From: Porites lobata | Lineage: Eukaryota > Cnidaria > Anthozoa > Scleractinia > Poritidae | Direction of reading: 5' to 3' | Length of the DNA: 64,000 nucleotides | Assembly (NCBI GenBank): GCA_942486035.1 | Contig: CALNXK010000002.1 | Location: 3,298,501 to 3,362,500, forward strand | Shown: in pieces, positions 44,701 to 54,830 of the stretch | Numbering within the stretch: position 1 is the stretch's first letter | Layout: each line of letters starts with the position of its first letter | Made by a program: the position numbers and the translations under genes | The notes under the pieces: generated by a model | Database searches by the model: none | Told to the model about the DNA's origin: nothing | What the model saw: only the letters and a program-made list of their open reading frames with translations

Positions 44701-47700
44701 GAGTGAAATCAACAACAACTAATGGATGGCGGCATTTTGGCCAATCGGAACAGCGCAAATCATCAGTATTGTTTCCTATCCAATCAGAAAAAAGTCCAGA
44801 TTCTGGCTTTTTCACATGTGATCCGACAAAGAAATGTATCATGCCCTCTTCCCGTGAGAGACATAAAGGGATAATAGGGAGAGGGCATGATCTCAGGCTA
44901 AAGGCACATATATTAACAACTTTCGCCTTACCATTGATGCTTCCTCCACCAGGAGGAGCAGAAGCAAAATCTGCAAAGAAGTCTTTTTGTGCTGGGACAG
45001 TTGCAGAAGTCTGTAAAGGCTGCATACCAGGAGGTGTTAAATCAAATAAGTCCACCAAGTCTGCATTACCAACTTGCAATGTAGGTGCTGAACTTGTTTT
45101 AACATTTGATGGCAAATCAATAGAAGAAGTTATTTCTGATTTCCCAAAATTTGCAGCGGCACCAAGATCAATAGTTTTTGCACCAAATTTAGTCGATGAT
45201 TTTGGAGTTGGATTTCTGGATGAATCTGCACTGTTGACAATATCTCTGTCTTTTTCTTCAGAAGCTTCTTCTGCTTCCTCTTCATCACTAAGGATAACCA
45301 TTACAATTAAATAAACTAATTCTATCAATATTAAGCAAAGCATGACAAAACAACGGTTAAATTTTTTTCCAGGATCGTTTATCATAGTCTCAGACTAAAA
45401 GTACCTATCAAGTATTAATATTAACAAAAGTATAAATGATCAAGCTACAGAGGAACCTCACTCTATGGACACCCACACACTGACAAAAAGCTCATACATT
45501 TCCTCTACAATCAACCCGCTGAATACGGACACAGGTTAATACCGACAACAGACACTTCTACAGTCAAGTATTTGTCACTTTCATAACAGACGCGCAAAAT
45601 TTTTACACTTGTTGTGCACAATGTCAACAGTAAAAACTCGATGGAGGGTGTGCATTTGGTCAATAAAGGCGGGAAAATTGGCAAAAAAAGAAACAATCAA
45701 AAATCGACCAAGAGTACGAAAAAAATTGCATAGTTTCCGAAAGAAAAGGAATGTGAGCTGTTTGTGTTTTGATGCCTTGTTTAGCAGGAACAAAAAGAGG
45801 GTAGGGGGAGGGAGAAAAGTGCAAAAGAGGGAAAAAGCGAAGGGAGCGCCTGCTATAAGAGACGGTGTTTTTGTATTCCACCCACCATTTTCTCAACTAA
45901 TCCAATGACATCAACTGTTAATGCATGACCAATCACTTGTAGGGGGCTTCTCAGCATGGTCCGAACTTAATTGCTTTGTTTACCAGAAATTGTCAAGTCG
46001 AGACGCTTTTTTCAAGTAATATCATAATCAAGCAAAATAGAACATCTTTACTGTTCTTACTCCCAAAGCAAACATGGCAAACATATAGAGTACAAGCCGT
46101 CTCTCTCTTTTTTTTACTGCTTGCAGTCTACTACAAACAATGATCAGTTTCATGTGAATACACAAGACCTTTGGTCTTACCTCATCAAACAGAATGGTCA
46201 CAAAGAACAGAACAATCACTGGTAGCCTGAGACGCGAATAATGAAAGGAGAATTATAAACAGTTGTCAAAAAGCTCATCGGATAGTTTCTACCAAAGTTT
46301 CAGCTCTCTCTTTACAAACCATTTAGAAGTTCATTCAAGACGGCATATGTTTTTGCACAAAAGGCCATCTTGTGAATATTGGCATTGCAGATGTCTGGCA
46401 AGAATTGCAATCACCTTGAATCGCCACTCGGTGTTTGGACAAATCCAGTATACAACACCTCCTGAGCATCTCTGCCTGCTAAACAAGCTATTACAGTTGG
46501 TCCCAGTTGGGGTTTTAATGTTAAGGCAATGAACAAATGGGGGTTCTTATAGCAGGCGCCCCTTACCCTCTCTCCCCAAACCCCCTCTTTTTCCCCTTCC
46601 TCCCTGTCCCCTACCCCTTTCGACGCCTGCTAAGCAGGCTAATTCAGTCATTCAACGTTAACTTCAAGGTTACCATGAAATTCCGAAAATAAGCCCTGGG
46701 GCTTATATTTTTCAAAGGCCCTTTTTGAGGGGCTTATTTTTGGAGGGACTTATATTCAAAGGGGCTTATCTACGGAGGGAAATTTGCGTTTCCAAATCGA
46801 TTGAGCTAGCCTTATAGTTGGAAGGAAATTTACCATTTTTGCTTTGTTTTACTTTGTATTTGAGGGCAATTTTCTAATTACAAGCCCCCGGGGGGCTTAT
46901 ATTTGGAGGGGCGATTTAACGGAGGGTTTTTTGCGTTACCGGTTTAGGGGGCTTATACATGGAGGGGCTTATTTTCGGAATTTTACGGTAGGTCACAAAA
47001 AAATGGTTATATTTTTTTGGTTTTGCTTCTGAGAATTAATTTTTAGTTCTCATGAGTCGAAAAGGTGCTGAACTGTACACAAAGACCAAAGAATTAATTG
47101 TTACTCTGTCTCAATCTGTGCAAAACAAAGCAGAACTGTCAAGACTGTTGAACATTCCAAGAACGACTATCACGAGTGTTCTAAGCAAGTATCGAAGGAC
47201 TGGCACAGTGGAGACTTGGCACAGTGAAGTGGAAGGAAAAAGAGCTTCACAAATAGAGACAGAAATGCTTTTAAGTGTTTGGTTGAAAGTAACAGACATC
47301 TTACCTTACAGAACATTAGTGCAAAGATAAACAAGTGCAAAACAAAGACTTTCAGCCAGAAAACTGTGCAAAGGGTGTTGCATTAGGAAGGATATAAAAG
47401 AAGGTTAGAAAAGAAGAAAATGGTGGTTCAGGAAGCGAATCGAAAAAAGCAAGTCAAGTGGTGCAAAGAGCAAAGAGGTAGAACAGTAGACAACTACTGG
47501 AGAAAAGTAATATTTTCAGATGAAAGTCAGATTGCGCTTGGTACAAACAAATGTGTTTACATTTGGCGAAAAGACGATGAAAAGTACAACCCGCATCTTA
47601 TTTGTTCTTGCTCTGAATGGAAGATAAGTTTGATGATCTGGGGATGTATTTGTTATGATGGTGTTGGAACTCTGACTGCAGTTGAAGGCAACATTAACTC

Positions 47701-50700
47701 TGCCACGTATATTGACATCCTCGACAAGAACTTATGGTCAGTAGTTGTCTGGTATTTTGAGGGAAGAGAATACTTGTTCATGGATGACAATGCGCCTGTT
47801 CACAGAGCCCACAATGTAGACAATTATAAAGATCAAAATGAAGTAACCTCAATGGAATGGCCAGCACAATCACCAGATTTAAATATAATAAAAAATATCT
47901 GGCTCTACATGAAGAGAGAGCTATAAAAGTCTGTGGTAAATATCGCTACCAAAAATGATCTTCCACGTGCAATCCAGAGTGTGTGGCAGAACATCAAATT
48001 TGATTATATAAAAAACCTTTACCAGTCCATACCTGACCACCTAGACAATGTCATTAAAATGAAGGGTCATCTCACTAAATATTAAGGTGATTTTAAAGTA
48101 AGATTTACCAAATACGGTGTTAAAACTAGTGCACGTAAAATGTAAACAAATGCCGCCATATTGAAACTGACGAATACTTGTGTCCCTTGACCGTATGTAC
48201 CGAGTCACATACTCTCATATACTGTCAACCTCACTTTACAGATGTTGGTTATCTATGCACTGTCTATGAATATATCTTAACAAGGAAACCTCGCAGAAAC
48301 TGCAAATGATCTTTTAAACATTCTGTCTAATGTTTAGTCGACCTAACTGAGACACAAAATAAAAGTATCAGTACAAAGTAAAGTCATGGATTCCATTGCT
48401 GTATTTCAAGACAAACTAAAGTCTGTTGTAAGAAGTAGCTCCACATAAATGATGGACAGTTACAGCACAGTTCCTTTAATTACCTTTCCTTATCTTTGTA
48501 CTCTCCATAAGACCCTGCTCGCTCTCGCCATTCTCTGAGTTTACTTTTACGTACACTTTTTCCATTGAATTCATCAAACTGATCTGTTCCACGTGGCTCA
48601 GAATCATAACGATCACCTGTGATGCAATGATAAAAACAACAAGGTTTCTCAATCTGCAATCAAAATTTCATTTCACTTTTGTTTAAATGAAATCGTTTTG
48701 TGTAAATAATAAAACCATGGAGGACATCGTCTCTACAGTTAATTTACTATTCTCATTGGGTACATAATATTTTGGCATGTAATGTGAGAAATAAGAAACT
48801 CTTTTAAATTCCATCGTGTCAAGTCTGGGCGCTAGTTGCATGATGCATTCTGGGCTTGTTTAGAATTGCTTGGTTTTTCCCTTCCTCTTGGCCAGTTCAA
48901 CAGGGTTCAGTGGAAGTGACTTTCACCCTGGCCTCCCCTCCCCAAGTGGTAGTCCCTGTTGTCCCTGTAGAGTTTCCTCGTTCCTGTCATTTGCCGCAAA
49001 ACATCTGAAAACATTGTTCCTGGTACATTAAGCTAATCATTATTGCTTGAAATCAGAAATTAAAATAACAAATGGACTGTTCCCCAAGTTACATAAAAAA
49101 ATGGGAATGATAGGATAATTTTCAATTTTGATGCTTCTTTCTTTGTCTGAACATGCCGACCACTAAATTCTTCACGGTATAATACATGTAAAAGGCCTTT
49201 GATATTGTTCTGCGAATTTGAATGTTCTTGCCAAATCCTCAAGGATACAAACCGTTTTTGACCCACCCTTCCCAAGATTTTGGTAAAAACATTACGTTTC
49301 CATTGTTCCTTGAAATTCTTGCCAAATCCTCTGACCCTTGACCCACTTGCTTTTGGAAAAACCGTTTCCACCGTTTTCTAGCCATAAAAAACTAAAACTG
49401 GCAAAAAACTGCAAAATATCCACCTATAGCATTTCGGACCCAGTCATGACTTTAATCTTTTACTTTCCCTCCTTCCATCTATTTCGTTTTTCTGGCCCTA
49501 TTTGCTCCTTTTGATGACCATTCACTAAGCTGCAGTTAGAAGGGAAAAGTTTTTGGGAAATACTTTAAAATCATAGGATTAGATGGAAAGAAGTGAAGTT
49601 GGGTAGTGGACCAAGACTTTTATCAGGATTTTTGGGTCAACTTTACATGGTTTTTTTTCTCTGGCCTCCTTGACTGAATTGTGCTCGTTATGGCGTGGTT
49701 TAAAGATCTCTCCCTCATGCACAAGTTACATGACAAAGTTGTCCTTGACCATTAAAAAAATCTACCTTATGGAGAACTAAGGTTATTTGGGGGTTGTCAC
49801 ACAGGTACAGTGAGGGTGTGAATGGGTTAAGTTCGTGCTTCATCAGGCGTGAACTTGCTTGGCTCCTCATCAAACGCTTCTTCTAACATTTAATCTGTAG
49901 TTACCAACCATAACATTCATACCAAAAGTAACTGACAAAATCTTACTGTAGTTTCTTGAAAAGTCGTCACTGGAAACACCTTTGTACTTGTCCCGATTTT
50001 TCTTTGCTCTTTTCCTTTCATCCTTCAGCCTTTCATCATCTTGAACCAGCTCAATAAGATCTTTCACTTTGTGGCGAACTGGATTAAAAAAGATGAGAAC
50101 AATAAATTAAGACAAATATATTCTAACAAGTAGAATGAAAGACGTTTGTTTAGGACCTCGAAGGTAGCAGTGATTTTGATAATGCTAAATCGAGTTTATT
50201 GACCACCTGCAAAGAAAAGCCACCCTAACCAATGTAAGGAGGAAACTTGAAGATAACTAAATAGGATATAAAGGAACTAAAGAAATTGCACACAGTTGAA
50301 ACAATGGCTAGTTTGTATGAAACAGCAGTTTGCAAATTGCAATATTCCACACGGTGTCTCTACAGCTAAGACCTACACCCCCTCCAAAACTACAAAACTA
50401 AGGAAACTTTCCATTTGTCAGAACTGACTAGCCAGACCATTCCCTTCGTAATAAGAATTTCACTTGTTAATCAAAGGTAACCAGCCACATCAGTCAAATC
50501 CTAAATATTATTGAGATGGCTTTTCTGCAAAAACTCTTGGTATAAGCTTATTTCCTCGTCAAAATGACCGGTCCAGCCATGGTCTGGCTGCCAGTTCCGA
50601 AGTTTGGAAAGCGCCCTAAAACCCCCCACAGTGATGATCATGCGCTGTGTAGCCACCCACAAAACTTCAAAACTTTTAAATGTTTGTGATATGTATGTCA

Positions 50701-51730
50701 AATTTTATTTAAGTGGTTTCACTTCACTGTCAAAAGTAATGATCCTTGCACATTCATATCATCCCCATCACTTGTAATCTGAAGTAATCTTCCCGAGGTG
50801 GTTACTACAAAGAATGTACTGTTTTTATTATGAAAGACATTATGATCAGGGCTGCAAATATTCCTTTTAAAATTGATACATGTCCAACTGCTGTCACCGT
50901 TAACAGTTGGACTAACCACAAAACTTGGTCAGGCAAACAACTATGACAAGTAGGATTTCATCAGACCGAATGCTACTGGCATTCAAGAAAGCTCAGACCT
51001 ACAAAACTCAGACGCCCCCAAAACTCACAAGTTTTCTACATTAAGGGGGGGGGGTATGAGATCTGAGTTTTCTAGACACCCAACTGTTATTTGCAGCCCT
51101 GTTAAAATAAAGCTCAAATAGACATTATACATACTGTTCACTCCTTGGTCTTTCCCGTACTCATCAAAGAAGCTGAAGTTTTCCAGCTGCCTCAAGTCGT
51201 AAATGTGGTCTCTGGTGTTGGTTACCACACGTTCCGACCCATTCTTTACGAGATAGGTGAGAAGTAACAAAGACTGAAAAACAAGAAGAAGACCCCCTTC
51301 AAGAAATAGAACAACAAATCATTTCATTTTATAATAGTTCAAAAATATAACGTACTAATTTTGCGTTCGAACCTTGTAAATTCTCCTCCAGTTCTTTTTG
51401 TTTTCGTGCAGCATTCTTTTCCAAAGCATAGACATCACTTCTGGAAAATGCTCGTATGTGTACGTATACCTTGCTATTTCGGCCATGACAGTTCCGTGAG
51501 GACCCCAAGTGTCGTCATTTGTGGCTTCCCTGACTTTCGCCTCAATTTCGGTGTAGTTCATAACTACGTTAGTGCTGTCCAAAAAAGGAAATAATTAGCT
51601 TTTACTTGGGTGCATAAAATAAGGTCAAAGCCTATCAATCGATCAAGCCTCCGTATCGTACTGTCTATAAACTCCTTTTTTAAAGTAAAATAACTTACAC
51701 TCTGTCCTGTAATTCACGAATTTTCCACAT
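35345..51730 (-). CDS. CLINT1: Clathrin interactor 1 / epsinR (ENTH domain), nine exons, 636 aa
   Basis: Exons (minus): 51730-51699, 51574-51373, 51273-51135, 50078-49947, 48616-48484, 45287-44932, 39398-39262, 38763-38431, 35791-35345. Phases chain throughout (1911 nt with stop); human CLINT1 is about 625 aa. Residues about 10-143 are an ENTH domain (NVVMNYTEIEAKVREATNDD, NKKNWRRIYK, NGSERVVTNTRDHIYDLR, FFDEYGKDQGVN). Then come an EKDRDIV acidic stretch, KTIDLGAAANFG, the clathrin-binding-type VDLFDLTP, FFADFASAP and a gamma-ear-type DFGDFAAF, as in epsinR, which links AP-1, clathrin and SNAREs at the trans-Golgi and endosomes. The Met/Asn/Pro-rich C-terminus and STWSNSPVDISLDNL match the vertebrate tail. 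Nothing appears broken. Introns carry many mobile elements. Confidence 0.92.
35960..36160 (+). pseudogene. Non-LTR retrotransposon RT fragment
   Basis: The plus strand encodes DKHLTWKHHISHVSLKITRD then a conserved-looking IIPRLKNFTP ... IYRSL, the thumb/connection region downstream of the RT palm in CR1/L2/Jockey-like LINEs. It is truncated both sides and lies just before a second LINE, so it is a separate older insertion or a rearranged piece. Confidence 0.6.
36380..38079 (+). mobile_element. 5'-truncated non-LTR retrotransposon (LINE)
   Basis: One open frame (36398-37957, 519 aa) encodes reverse transcriptase: NKSPGPDRISPVI, the ENYRPISLTS block, NQFGFLQGRST, FLDLAKAFDSVPHERLL, SGAPQGTILGPILFLAYIND and the catalytic FADDTK, then LGIIISKDLTW and the C-terminal RRASRLALR region. 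No endonuclease is present, so it is 5' truncated, but the RT frame has no stops, which suggests a young copy. The 3' end is AATAAA followed by a (TATGT)n-type tail, typical of CR1/L2-like elements. It sits in CLINT1 intron 8, antisense to the gene. Confidence 0.88.
38431..38763 (-). CDS. CLINT1: CLINT1 exon 8
   Basis: 333 nt, phase 0 to 0, from TTCATTGTAG to CATCAG|GTATTT. Ser/Gln/Pro-rich low-complexity linker as in the family; no discrete domain. Confidence 0.8.
39262..39398 (-). CDS. CLINT1: CLINT1 exon 7 (gamma-ear motif)
   Basis: 137 nt from GTCTTGAATATAG to CAACAG|GTAATG. It encodes EKGPVVDNDDFGDFAAFRSA and on to FQSNALIQPQQ. DFGDF fits the AP-1 gamma-ear/GGA-ear binding consensus. 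Confidence 0.85.
40890..41441. mobile_element. TIR element with TTAA target duplication
   Basis: AGTGCCCATCACCTAAAATT is mirrored by AATTTTAGGTGATGGCCACT, and the mirror continues for about 70 bp (TTCTTATCTGAAACTA, TTATTAAAATAA). TTAA lies outside both ends (40886-40889, 41442-41445). TTAA is the target of piggyBac and Kolobok superfamilies. 552 bp, non-coding, in CLINT1 intron 6. Confidence 0.8.
41790..41975 (-). repeat. tRNA-derived SINE (family B)
   Basis: On the minus strand, TAGATAGTAGAGCACTTGAC (A-arm) and GGATCAATCCC (B box), then AATACTCAGGGTC and GAAGGTACT, the same layout as 15845-15913. It is in CLINT1 intron 6. Confidence 0.6.
41976..44931. other. CLINT1 intron 6, remaining part
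   Basis: No exon or clear repeat. The short open frames (for example 42487-42759 minus) are not protein-like and have no matching splice phase. Confidence 0.35.
44932..45287 (-). CDS. CLINT1: CLINT1 exon 6 (clathrin-binding region)
   Basis: 356 nt from GGTTATCCTTAG to AATG|GTAAGG. It contains an acidic EEEAEEASEEKD stretch, KTIDLGAAANFG, NADLVDLFDLTPPGMQP and KDFFADFASAPPGGG. DLFDL and FADF are the adaptor-binding motifs expected of epsinR. Confidence 0.88.
45773..46640. mobile_element. Foldback element with arms of about 95 bp
   Basis: The left arm 45773-45868 (TTTAGCAGG ... GAGCGCCTGCTATAAG) is mirrored by the right arm 46545-46640 (CTTATAGCAGGCGCC ... CCTGCTAAGCAGG). The arms are purine-rich and pyrimidine-rich respectively. 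The interior has no transposase. It lies in CLINT1 intron 5. Confidence 0.6.
46671..46990. mobile_element. MITE, TACCGTAAAATTCCGAAAAT family
   Basis: TACCATGAAATTCCGAAAAT at the left is mirrored by ATTTTCGGAATTTTACGGTA at the right. GGT borders both ends (46668-46670, 46991-46993), a possible 3-bp duplication. The interior has five GGGGCTTAT-type motifs. 320 bp in CLINT1 intron 5. Confidence 0.7.
47052..48086 (+). pseudogene. Degenerate Tc1-like (DD34E) transposase
   Basis: It begins with a helix-turn-helix region (NKAELSRLLNIPRTTITSVL). After a broken stretch at 47328-47420 it resumes with IFSDES (first Asp), YLFMDDNAPVHRA (second Asp) and EWPAQSPDLNIIKNIW. In the family the last motif has the third acidic residue (ENIW); here it is Lys, 34 residues after the second Asp, so the catalytic triad is lost. 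An in-frame stop at 47924-47926 precedes a recognisable C-terminus ending GHLTKY and a second stop. No clear TIRs seen. It is in CLINT1 intron 5, opposite to the gene. Confidence 0.85.
48484..48616 (-). CDS. CLINT1: CLINT1 exon 5
   Basis: 133 nt from TTGCATCACAG to GAAAG|GTAATT. It encodes SDRYDSEPRGTDQFDEFNGK, then REWRERAGSYGEYKDKE, similar to the post-ENTH linker of CLINT1. Confidence 0.85.
48617..49946. other. CLINT1 intron 4
   Basis: No exon. About 49208-49370 has a loose tandem repeat with CTTGCCAAATCCT twice and AACCGTTT twice (period about 110 bp); otherwise unremarkable. Confidence 0.35.
49947..50078 (-). CDS. CLINT1: CLINT1 exon 4
   Basis: 132 nt from TTTTTAATCCAG to CTACA|GTAAGA. 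It encodes IRHKVKDLIELVQDDERLKD, then the Lys/Arg-rich KRAKKNRDKYKGVSSDDF, matching the end of ENTH and its basic extension. Confidence 0.9.
50079..51134. other. CLINT1 intron 3
   Basis: No exon or mobile-element ends recognised; a short G-run lies at 51045-51053. Confidence 0.35.
51135..51273 (-). CDS. CLINT1: CLINT1 exon 3 (ENTH)
   Basis: 139 nt from TTGTTTTTCAG to GAACA|GTATGT. It encodes SLLLLTYLVKNGSERVV and on to DEYGKDQGVN, the second half of the ENTH domain. Confidence 0.9.
51373..51574 (-). CDS. CLINT1: CLINT1 exon 2 (ENTH)
   Basis: 202 nt from TTTTTTGGACAG to AAG|GTTCGA (a weak but GT donor). It encodes TNVVMNYTEIEAKVREATND through NKKNWRRIYK, the most conserved half of the ENTH domain. 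Confidence 0.9.
51699..51730 (-). CDS. CLINT1: CLINT1 exon 1
   Basis: ATG TGG AAA encodes MWKIRELQDR and the donor is AGAGT|GTAAGT, phase 2. This matches the MWKVREL start of CLINT1; an Arg-rich helix here binds the membrane in ENTH proteins. Confidence 0.85.
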
Positions 51731-51870
51731 TATGAATTCTTGTATTTTTATTTTCGTATTTCAATCTTCAAATCATTTATCTAATACAAGCGATGTGAAC
51801 GGATTCAAGATGATTAACCCTAAAGATCCCAAAGACAGAAAATGGCGTACACAGAGTTTAGTCTTCCTGG

Positions 51871-51878
51871 TGACGTCA
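51871..51878. promoter_or_regulatory. Perfect CRE palindrome TGACGTCA near the CLINT1 start
   Basis: TGACGTCA lies about 140 bp upstream of the CLINT1 ATG, a position compatible with a CREB/ATF site in the core promoter. It also lies beside repeat-derived DNA (TGTCCGCTATAAAGGGAGTT at 52088), so chance is possible. Confidence 0.3.
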
Positions 51879-52577
51879 GATAAGTTCGTTTCCAGTCCCC
51901 TCCGGCTTTGTACACACCTTACACACCCCTTATTAGACATACAATTTTACAACGTAATGACCGACACCTCGATAAAACGAACAGCAGCTAAATCCCCGGC
52001 GAAAACAAATTACAGACGTTTGACTGAAATAAACACCTGCTATTACGGACTCTCGCTAATAAGGACACTACCTCGAGGTCCCTACAGTGTCCGCTATAAA
52101 GGGAGTTGACTGTTCTTCGGTATTTGCGGTCGTCGCTTCTGTGAAGTGTGCTGTTCCCAGGCTACGCGATTTATCTTCCATTCCATGCTGAGTTTATAGT
52201 AATTCCAATAAAAATCCCGAGAAATGAAGAGTTTTTATTTTAATAAGGTCTGAGCTGGACCGAGCCAGTGAAGTCATAGGCGTACGGGCAATTTTTTGCC
52301 AGCGGGCGGTAAACTGATTTGCACAAACAATTCTCCCAAGTTGCCCAAATTTTTACGAAACATTCGAAAAGAAACGAGGGTCATACGATGCAACAACATA
52401 GGCCTACATATATGAAGTAAAAACATTCTTACGTATGAATCTATCATATAATATGAGCTCATTTCTTTGCCATTTTGACGGCCGAAGATATCAATTATGC
52501 GATCCATGTCATTGTTCACCACTGATGACTACAGAGTTGGCGTTGTTGCCCTATGGTGCTGCGGCCTGAGGAGGTAA

Positions 52578-53016
52578 GGGGCTGTTTACATGACACCGGG
52601 GCGACTTTCGCGCCGTAGTGAGTTCACTGCGGTTCCCTCTCATAGCTCTACATTTGTTTACATGATACCACCACAAAATGTCATGCCGGCGCGAGTCACC
52701 CCGGCGTGAGTTCACCCCGGTTGTTGTACTGGGGCGAGAATTTTACTCCAGTACGAAATCTCGCAACGGTATCATGTAAACGTGAAACGACCACGCGTTT
52801 CGGTGTGAAATCGGCCTGCCCGTAGACTGGAACGGGTAGCGCATGCGTAATTGTTTGCGATTTTGAATTTTACGTGTAGTTTATCAACATGAAGTGTACC
52901 TTCAAATAACGAGATATGAAATGACCCAGTCATCATAGTGTAAACGCGATACGAAAAAAAAAATCATCCCGGTATGAAACCCGCGCCGGTGCGAGTTTTC
53001 TCGTGTAAACACCCCC
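52578..53016. mobile_element. MITE with TAA target duplication
   Basis: GGGGCTGTTTACATGA is mirrored by TCGTGTAAACACCCCC, with TAA outside both ends (52575-52577, 53017-53019), a PIF/Harbinger-like TWA site. The interior has many GGCGCGAGT/CCCCGG motifs. Fragments of the same family lie in the 22.4-kb and 26.1-kb duplicated copies. Confidence 0.75.
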
Positions 53017-53042
53017 TAAGCTACGTTTTCCATCTGCGCAAC

Positions 53043-53250
53043 CAGGGGCGTAGCCAGCCCATAGACCTGTAGGCCCGGGCCTACAAATTTTTGGTTGGAT
53101 CACTCTACCGCTTGTAAAAAATTATACGTTTTGGGGGTGACAAGGTGTTGGTGAGGTCAGTGCGTACTAGTCATGCGTACAATTTTCAGGATATGCGGAA
53201 ATGAAAGTCAGCCAGGCCTACAACTAGTCGAAAAGCTGGCTACGCCCCTG
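53043..53250. mobile_element. TIR element, GGGGCGTAGCCAG family
   Basis: CAGGGGCGTAGCCAGC is mirrored by GCTGGCTACGCCCCTG. Imperfect GCAAC repeats sit at both flanks. The same family is at 14825-15074. It abuts a hAT transposase relic. Confidence 0.65.
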
Positions 53251-53866
53251 GCAACGCAATGAATGATCGTTCTGCAGAACACAATCACACAATGTAGCAG
53301 GTATCACTCCAAGGATATGAACCACATTAGAAAACACTGGGAACATATCAAATAGATCATTCTCGTGCATTGTCTCCAGCATTTCTGGAACAGTTATGTG
53401 GTCCAATCCGCACACGACGAAAAGTCGCGCACATTTTCTGCTTGGCTTTGAGAATCTCGCCGTCGATTTTGTAAAATTTAGCAACGTGGGAGAAACATTC
53501 TTTATCAGGTGTTTCACTGTGACAGATGATTCGCAAAGCAACTCCAGTCTCCTTCGCAGAGGCTTCCCGTCGTGCCCCGTGCGCTCTCTTCTTCTTTCTC
53601 CCCAGCCTCCCGGCCCTACAACACAAAGAGGCCTCTGCGAGGGAGAGAGCCGAAGCAAAGAGTATTTCCTGATCATTTCCACTAAACCTGAGCTCAAGCT
53701 CGGACAGCACCTTTTCGATGGACGCATAGTAACTGTTAATACACTGGTTATCATGCGCCACAGACGCAACTAAAATTTGGTTACATCCGTCTGCGAAACA
53801 ACGCTGAAATTCTGTTCTGGGCCTCCAATTGTGTACCAGGGGGACCAAGATTTGACGACACGCCAT
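53251..53866 (-). pseudogene. hAT-type transposase relic
   Basis: The minus strand encodes INSYYASIEKVLSELELRFS (53700-53770 region), KFYKIDGEILKAKQKM, and, after a frame change near 53400, ETMHENDLFDMFPVFSNVVH with ILGVIPATLCDC. These resemble the central domain and C-terminal dimerisation part of hAT/P52rIPK-like transposases (DUF4371-type). There is no single open frame through it and the 5' part is missing, so it is decayed. Family assignment is from pattern only. Confidence 0.5.
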
Positions 53867-53941
53867 GATTGGCCTTTTAAAAAAGCCTCTGTCGATTTGC
53901 CAGTCAGGATAAAAGGAAATTTGAAACGCACTTCCGGTAAT

Positions 53942-54329
53942 TCATTGAGTCGGTTGGGGGCCAGAACAAGGATATCGGCGCTGCTTCTCTGACCTTACTT
54001 TGACGCAGGCTATACGGTGGTGCGATTCTGGTGTAAGCTTCGTTTGTCTTAGCGCGTGTTCACTTACAAGGACTTGAAGGCGGCGCGATGGCGTTTGTCT
54101 GAGTGCCCTGCCTTCTCGTAATTCAAACTGAGAAATGGTCAGCCACTTAACCGTTTTCAGACCCATTGCTGATGCTATCTGCCAGGGCTATCTGCCAAAC
54201 TTTCTTACCTCCGACACCAGCATAGGGTCTGAATGGTCATGTTTGGCATTTTTACGAAAGGAGATGATTCTATAAAGTTATGCGGATGTTGATCAGTTTT
54301 CAACTGGATATCTCCCACACCAGCTAGCG
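53942..54329. other. Short stretch, nothing recognised
   Basis: No gene or repeat ends could be supported between the hAT relic and the (GAA)n tract. Confidence 0.3.
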
Positions 54330-54540
54330 TAAAAGAAGAAGAAGAAGAAGATACTTTTAGCTAGGGTAACTCCTACAATTACAAAAACTGATATCCTTAG
54401 AGGCCCTAGATAAAAAGAAATGTAAAAATATGTTAAAAGTACTTAAAACTAGTCCTAACTAAGTTAATAGAAAAATATCCTAAAAAAAGGATAAACTATT
54501 ACCAACTATTAATAAAAACTACAAATTACGATTAAAAACT

Positions 54541-54830
54541 TCACATCCATGACAATTCTAATTTGATGTAGGGAAGACGGAGATGATTACTTTGCCGCGT
54601 TTTTCGCTGTACGATATCTCTATTAAAGTAAAAGTAGTCCATTAAAAATTGCGGGCAGCGCTTATTTAGACATTTCTTCACAAGGTTTAACGCGTTAATC
54701 TCCCGTCTAAGTCCCAGCGTATCATATTTAAGAGCAGTTGTCTGTAAGATTCGAGCTATATTAAAAAGGCGCTGCCACACTATCTCACCGAATTGGCTAA
54801 AAATTGACATGTAGACTTGATTTGAGGTCT
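54541..54830 (-). pseudogene. LINE 3'-end fragment
   Basis: The minus strand encodes ILQTTALKYDTLGLRREINA, then LVKKCLNKRCPQFLMDYF and RLPYIKLELS, the post-RT C-terminal pattern of non-LTR elements. A (GAA)n tract at about 54332-54352 on its 3' side may be its tail. 5' truncated. Confidence 0.6.

Noticed and set aside
44703..45314. 203-codon open frame on the plus strand
   Set aside because: Antisense of CLINT1 exon 6 and flanking intron. The minus strand encodes the conserved adaptor motifs.
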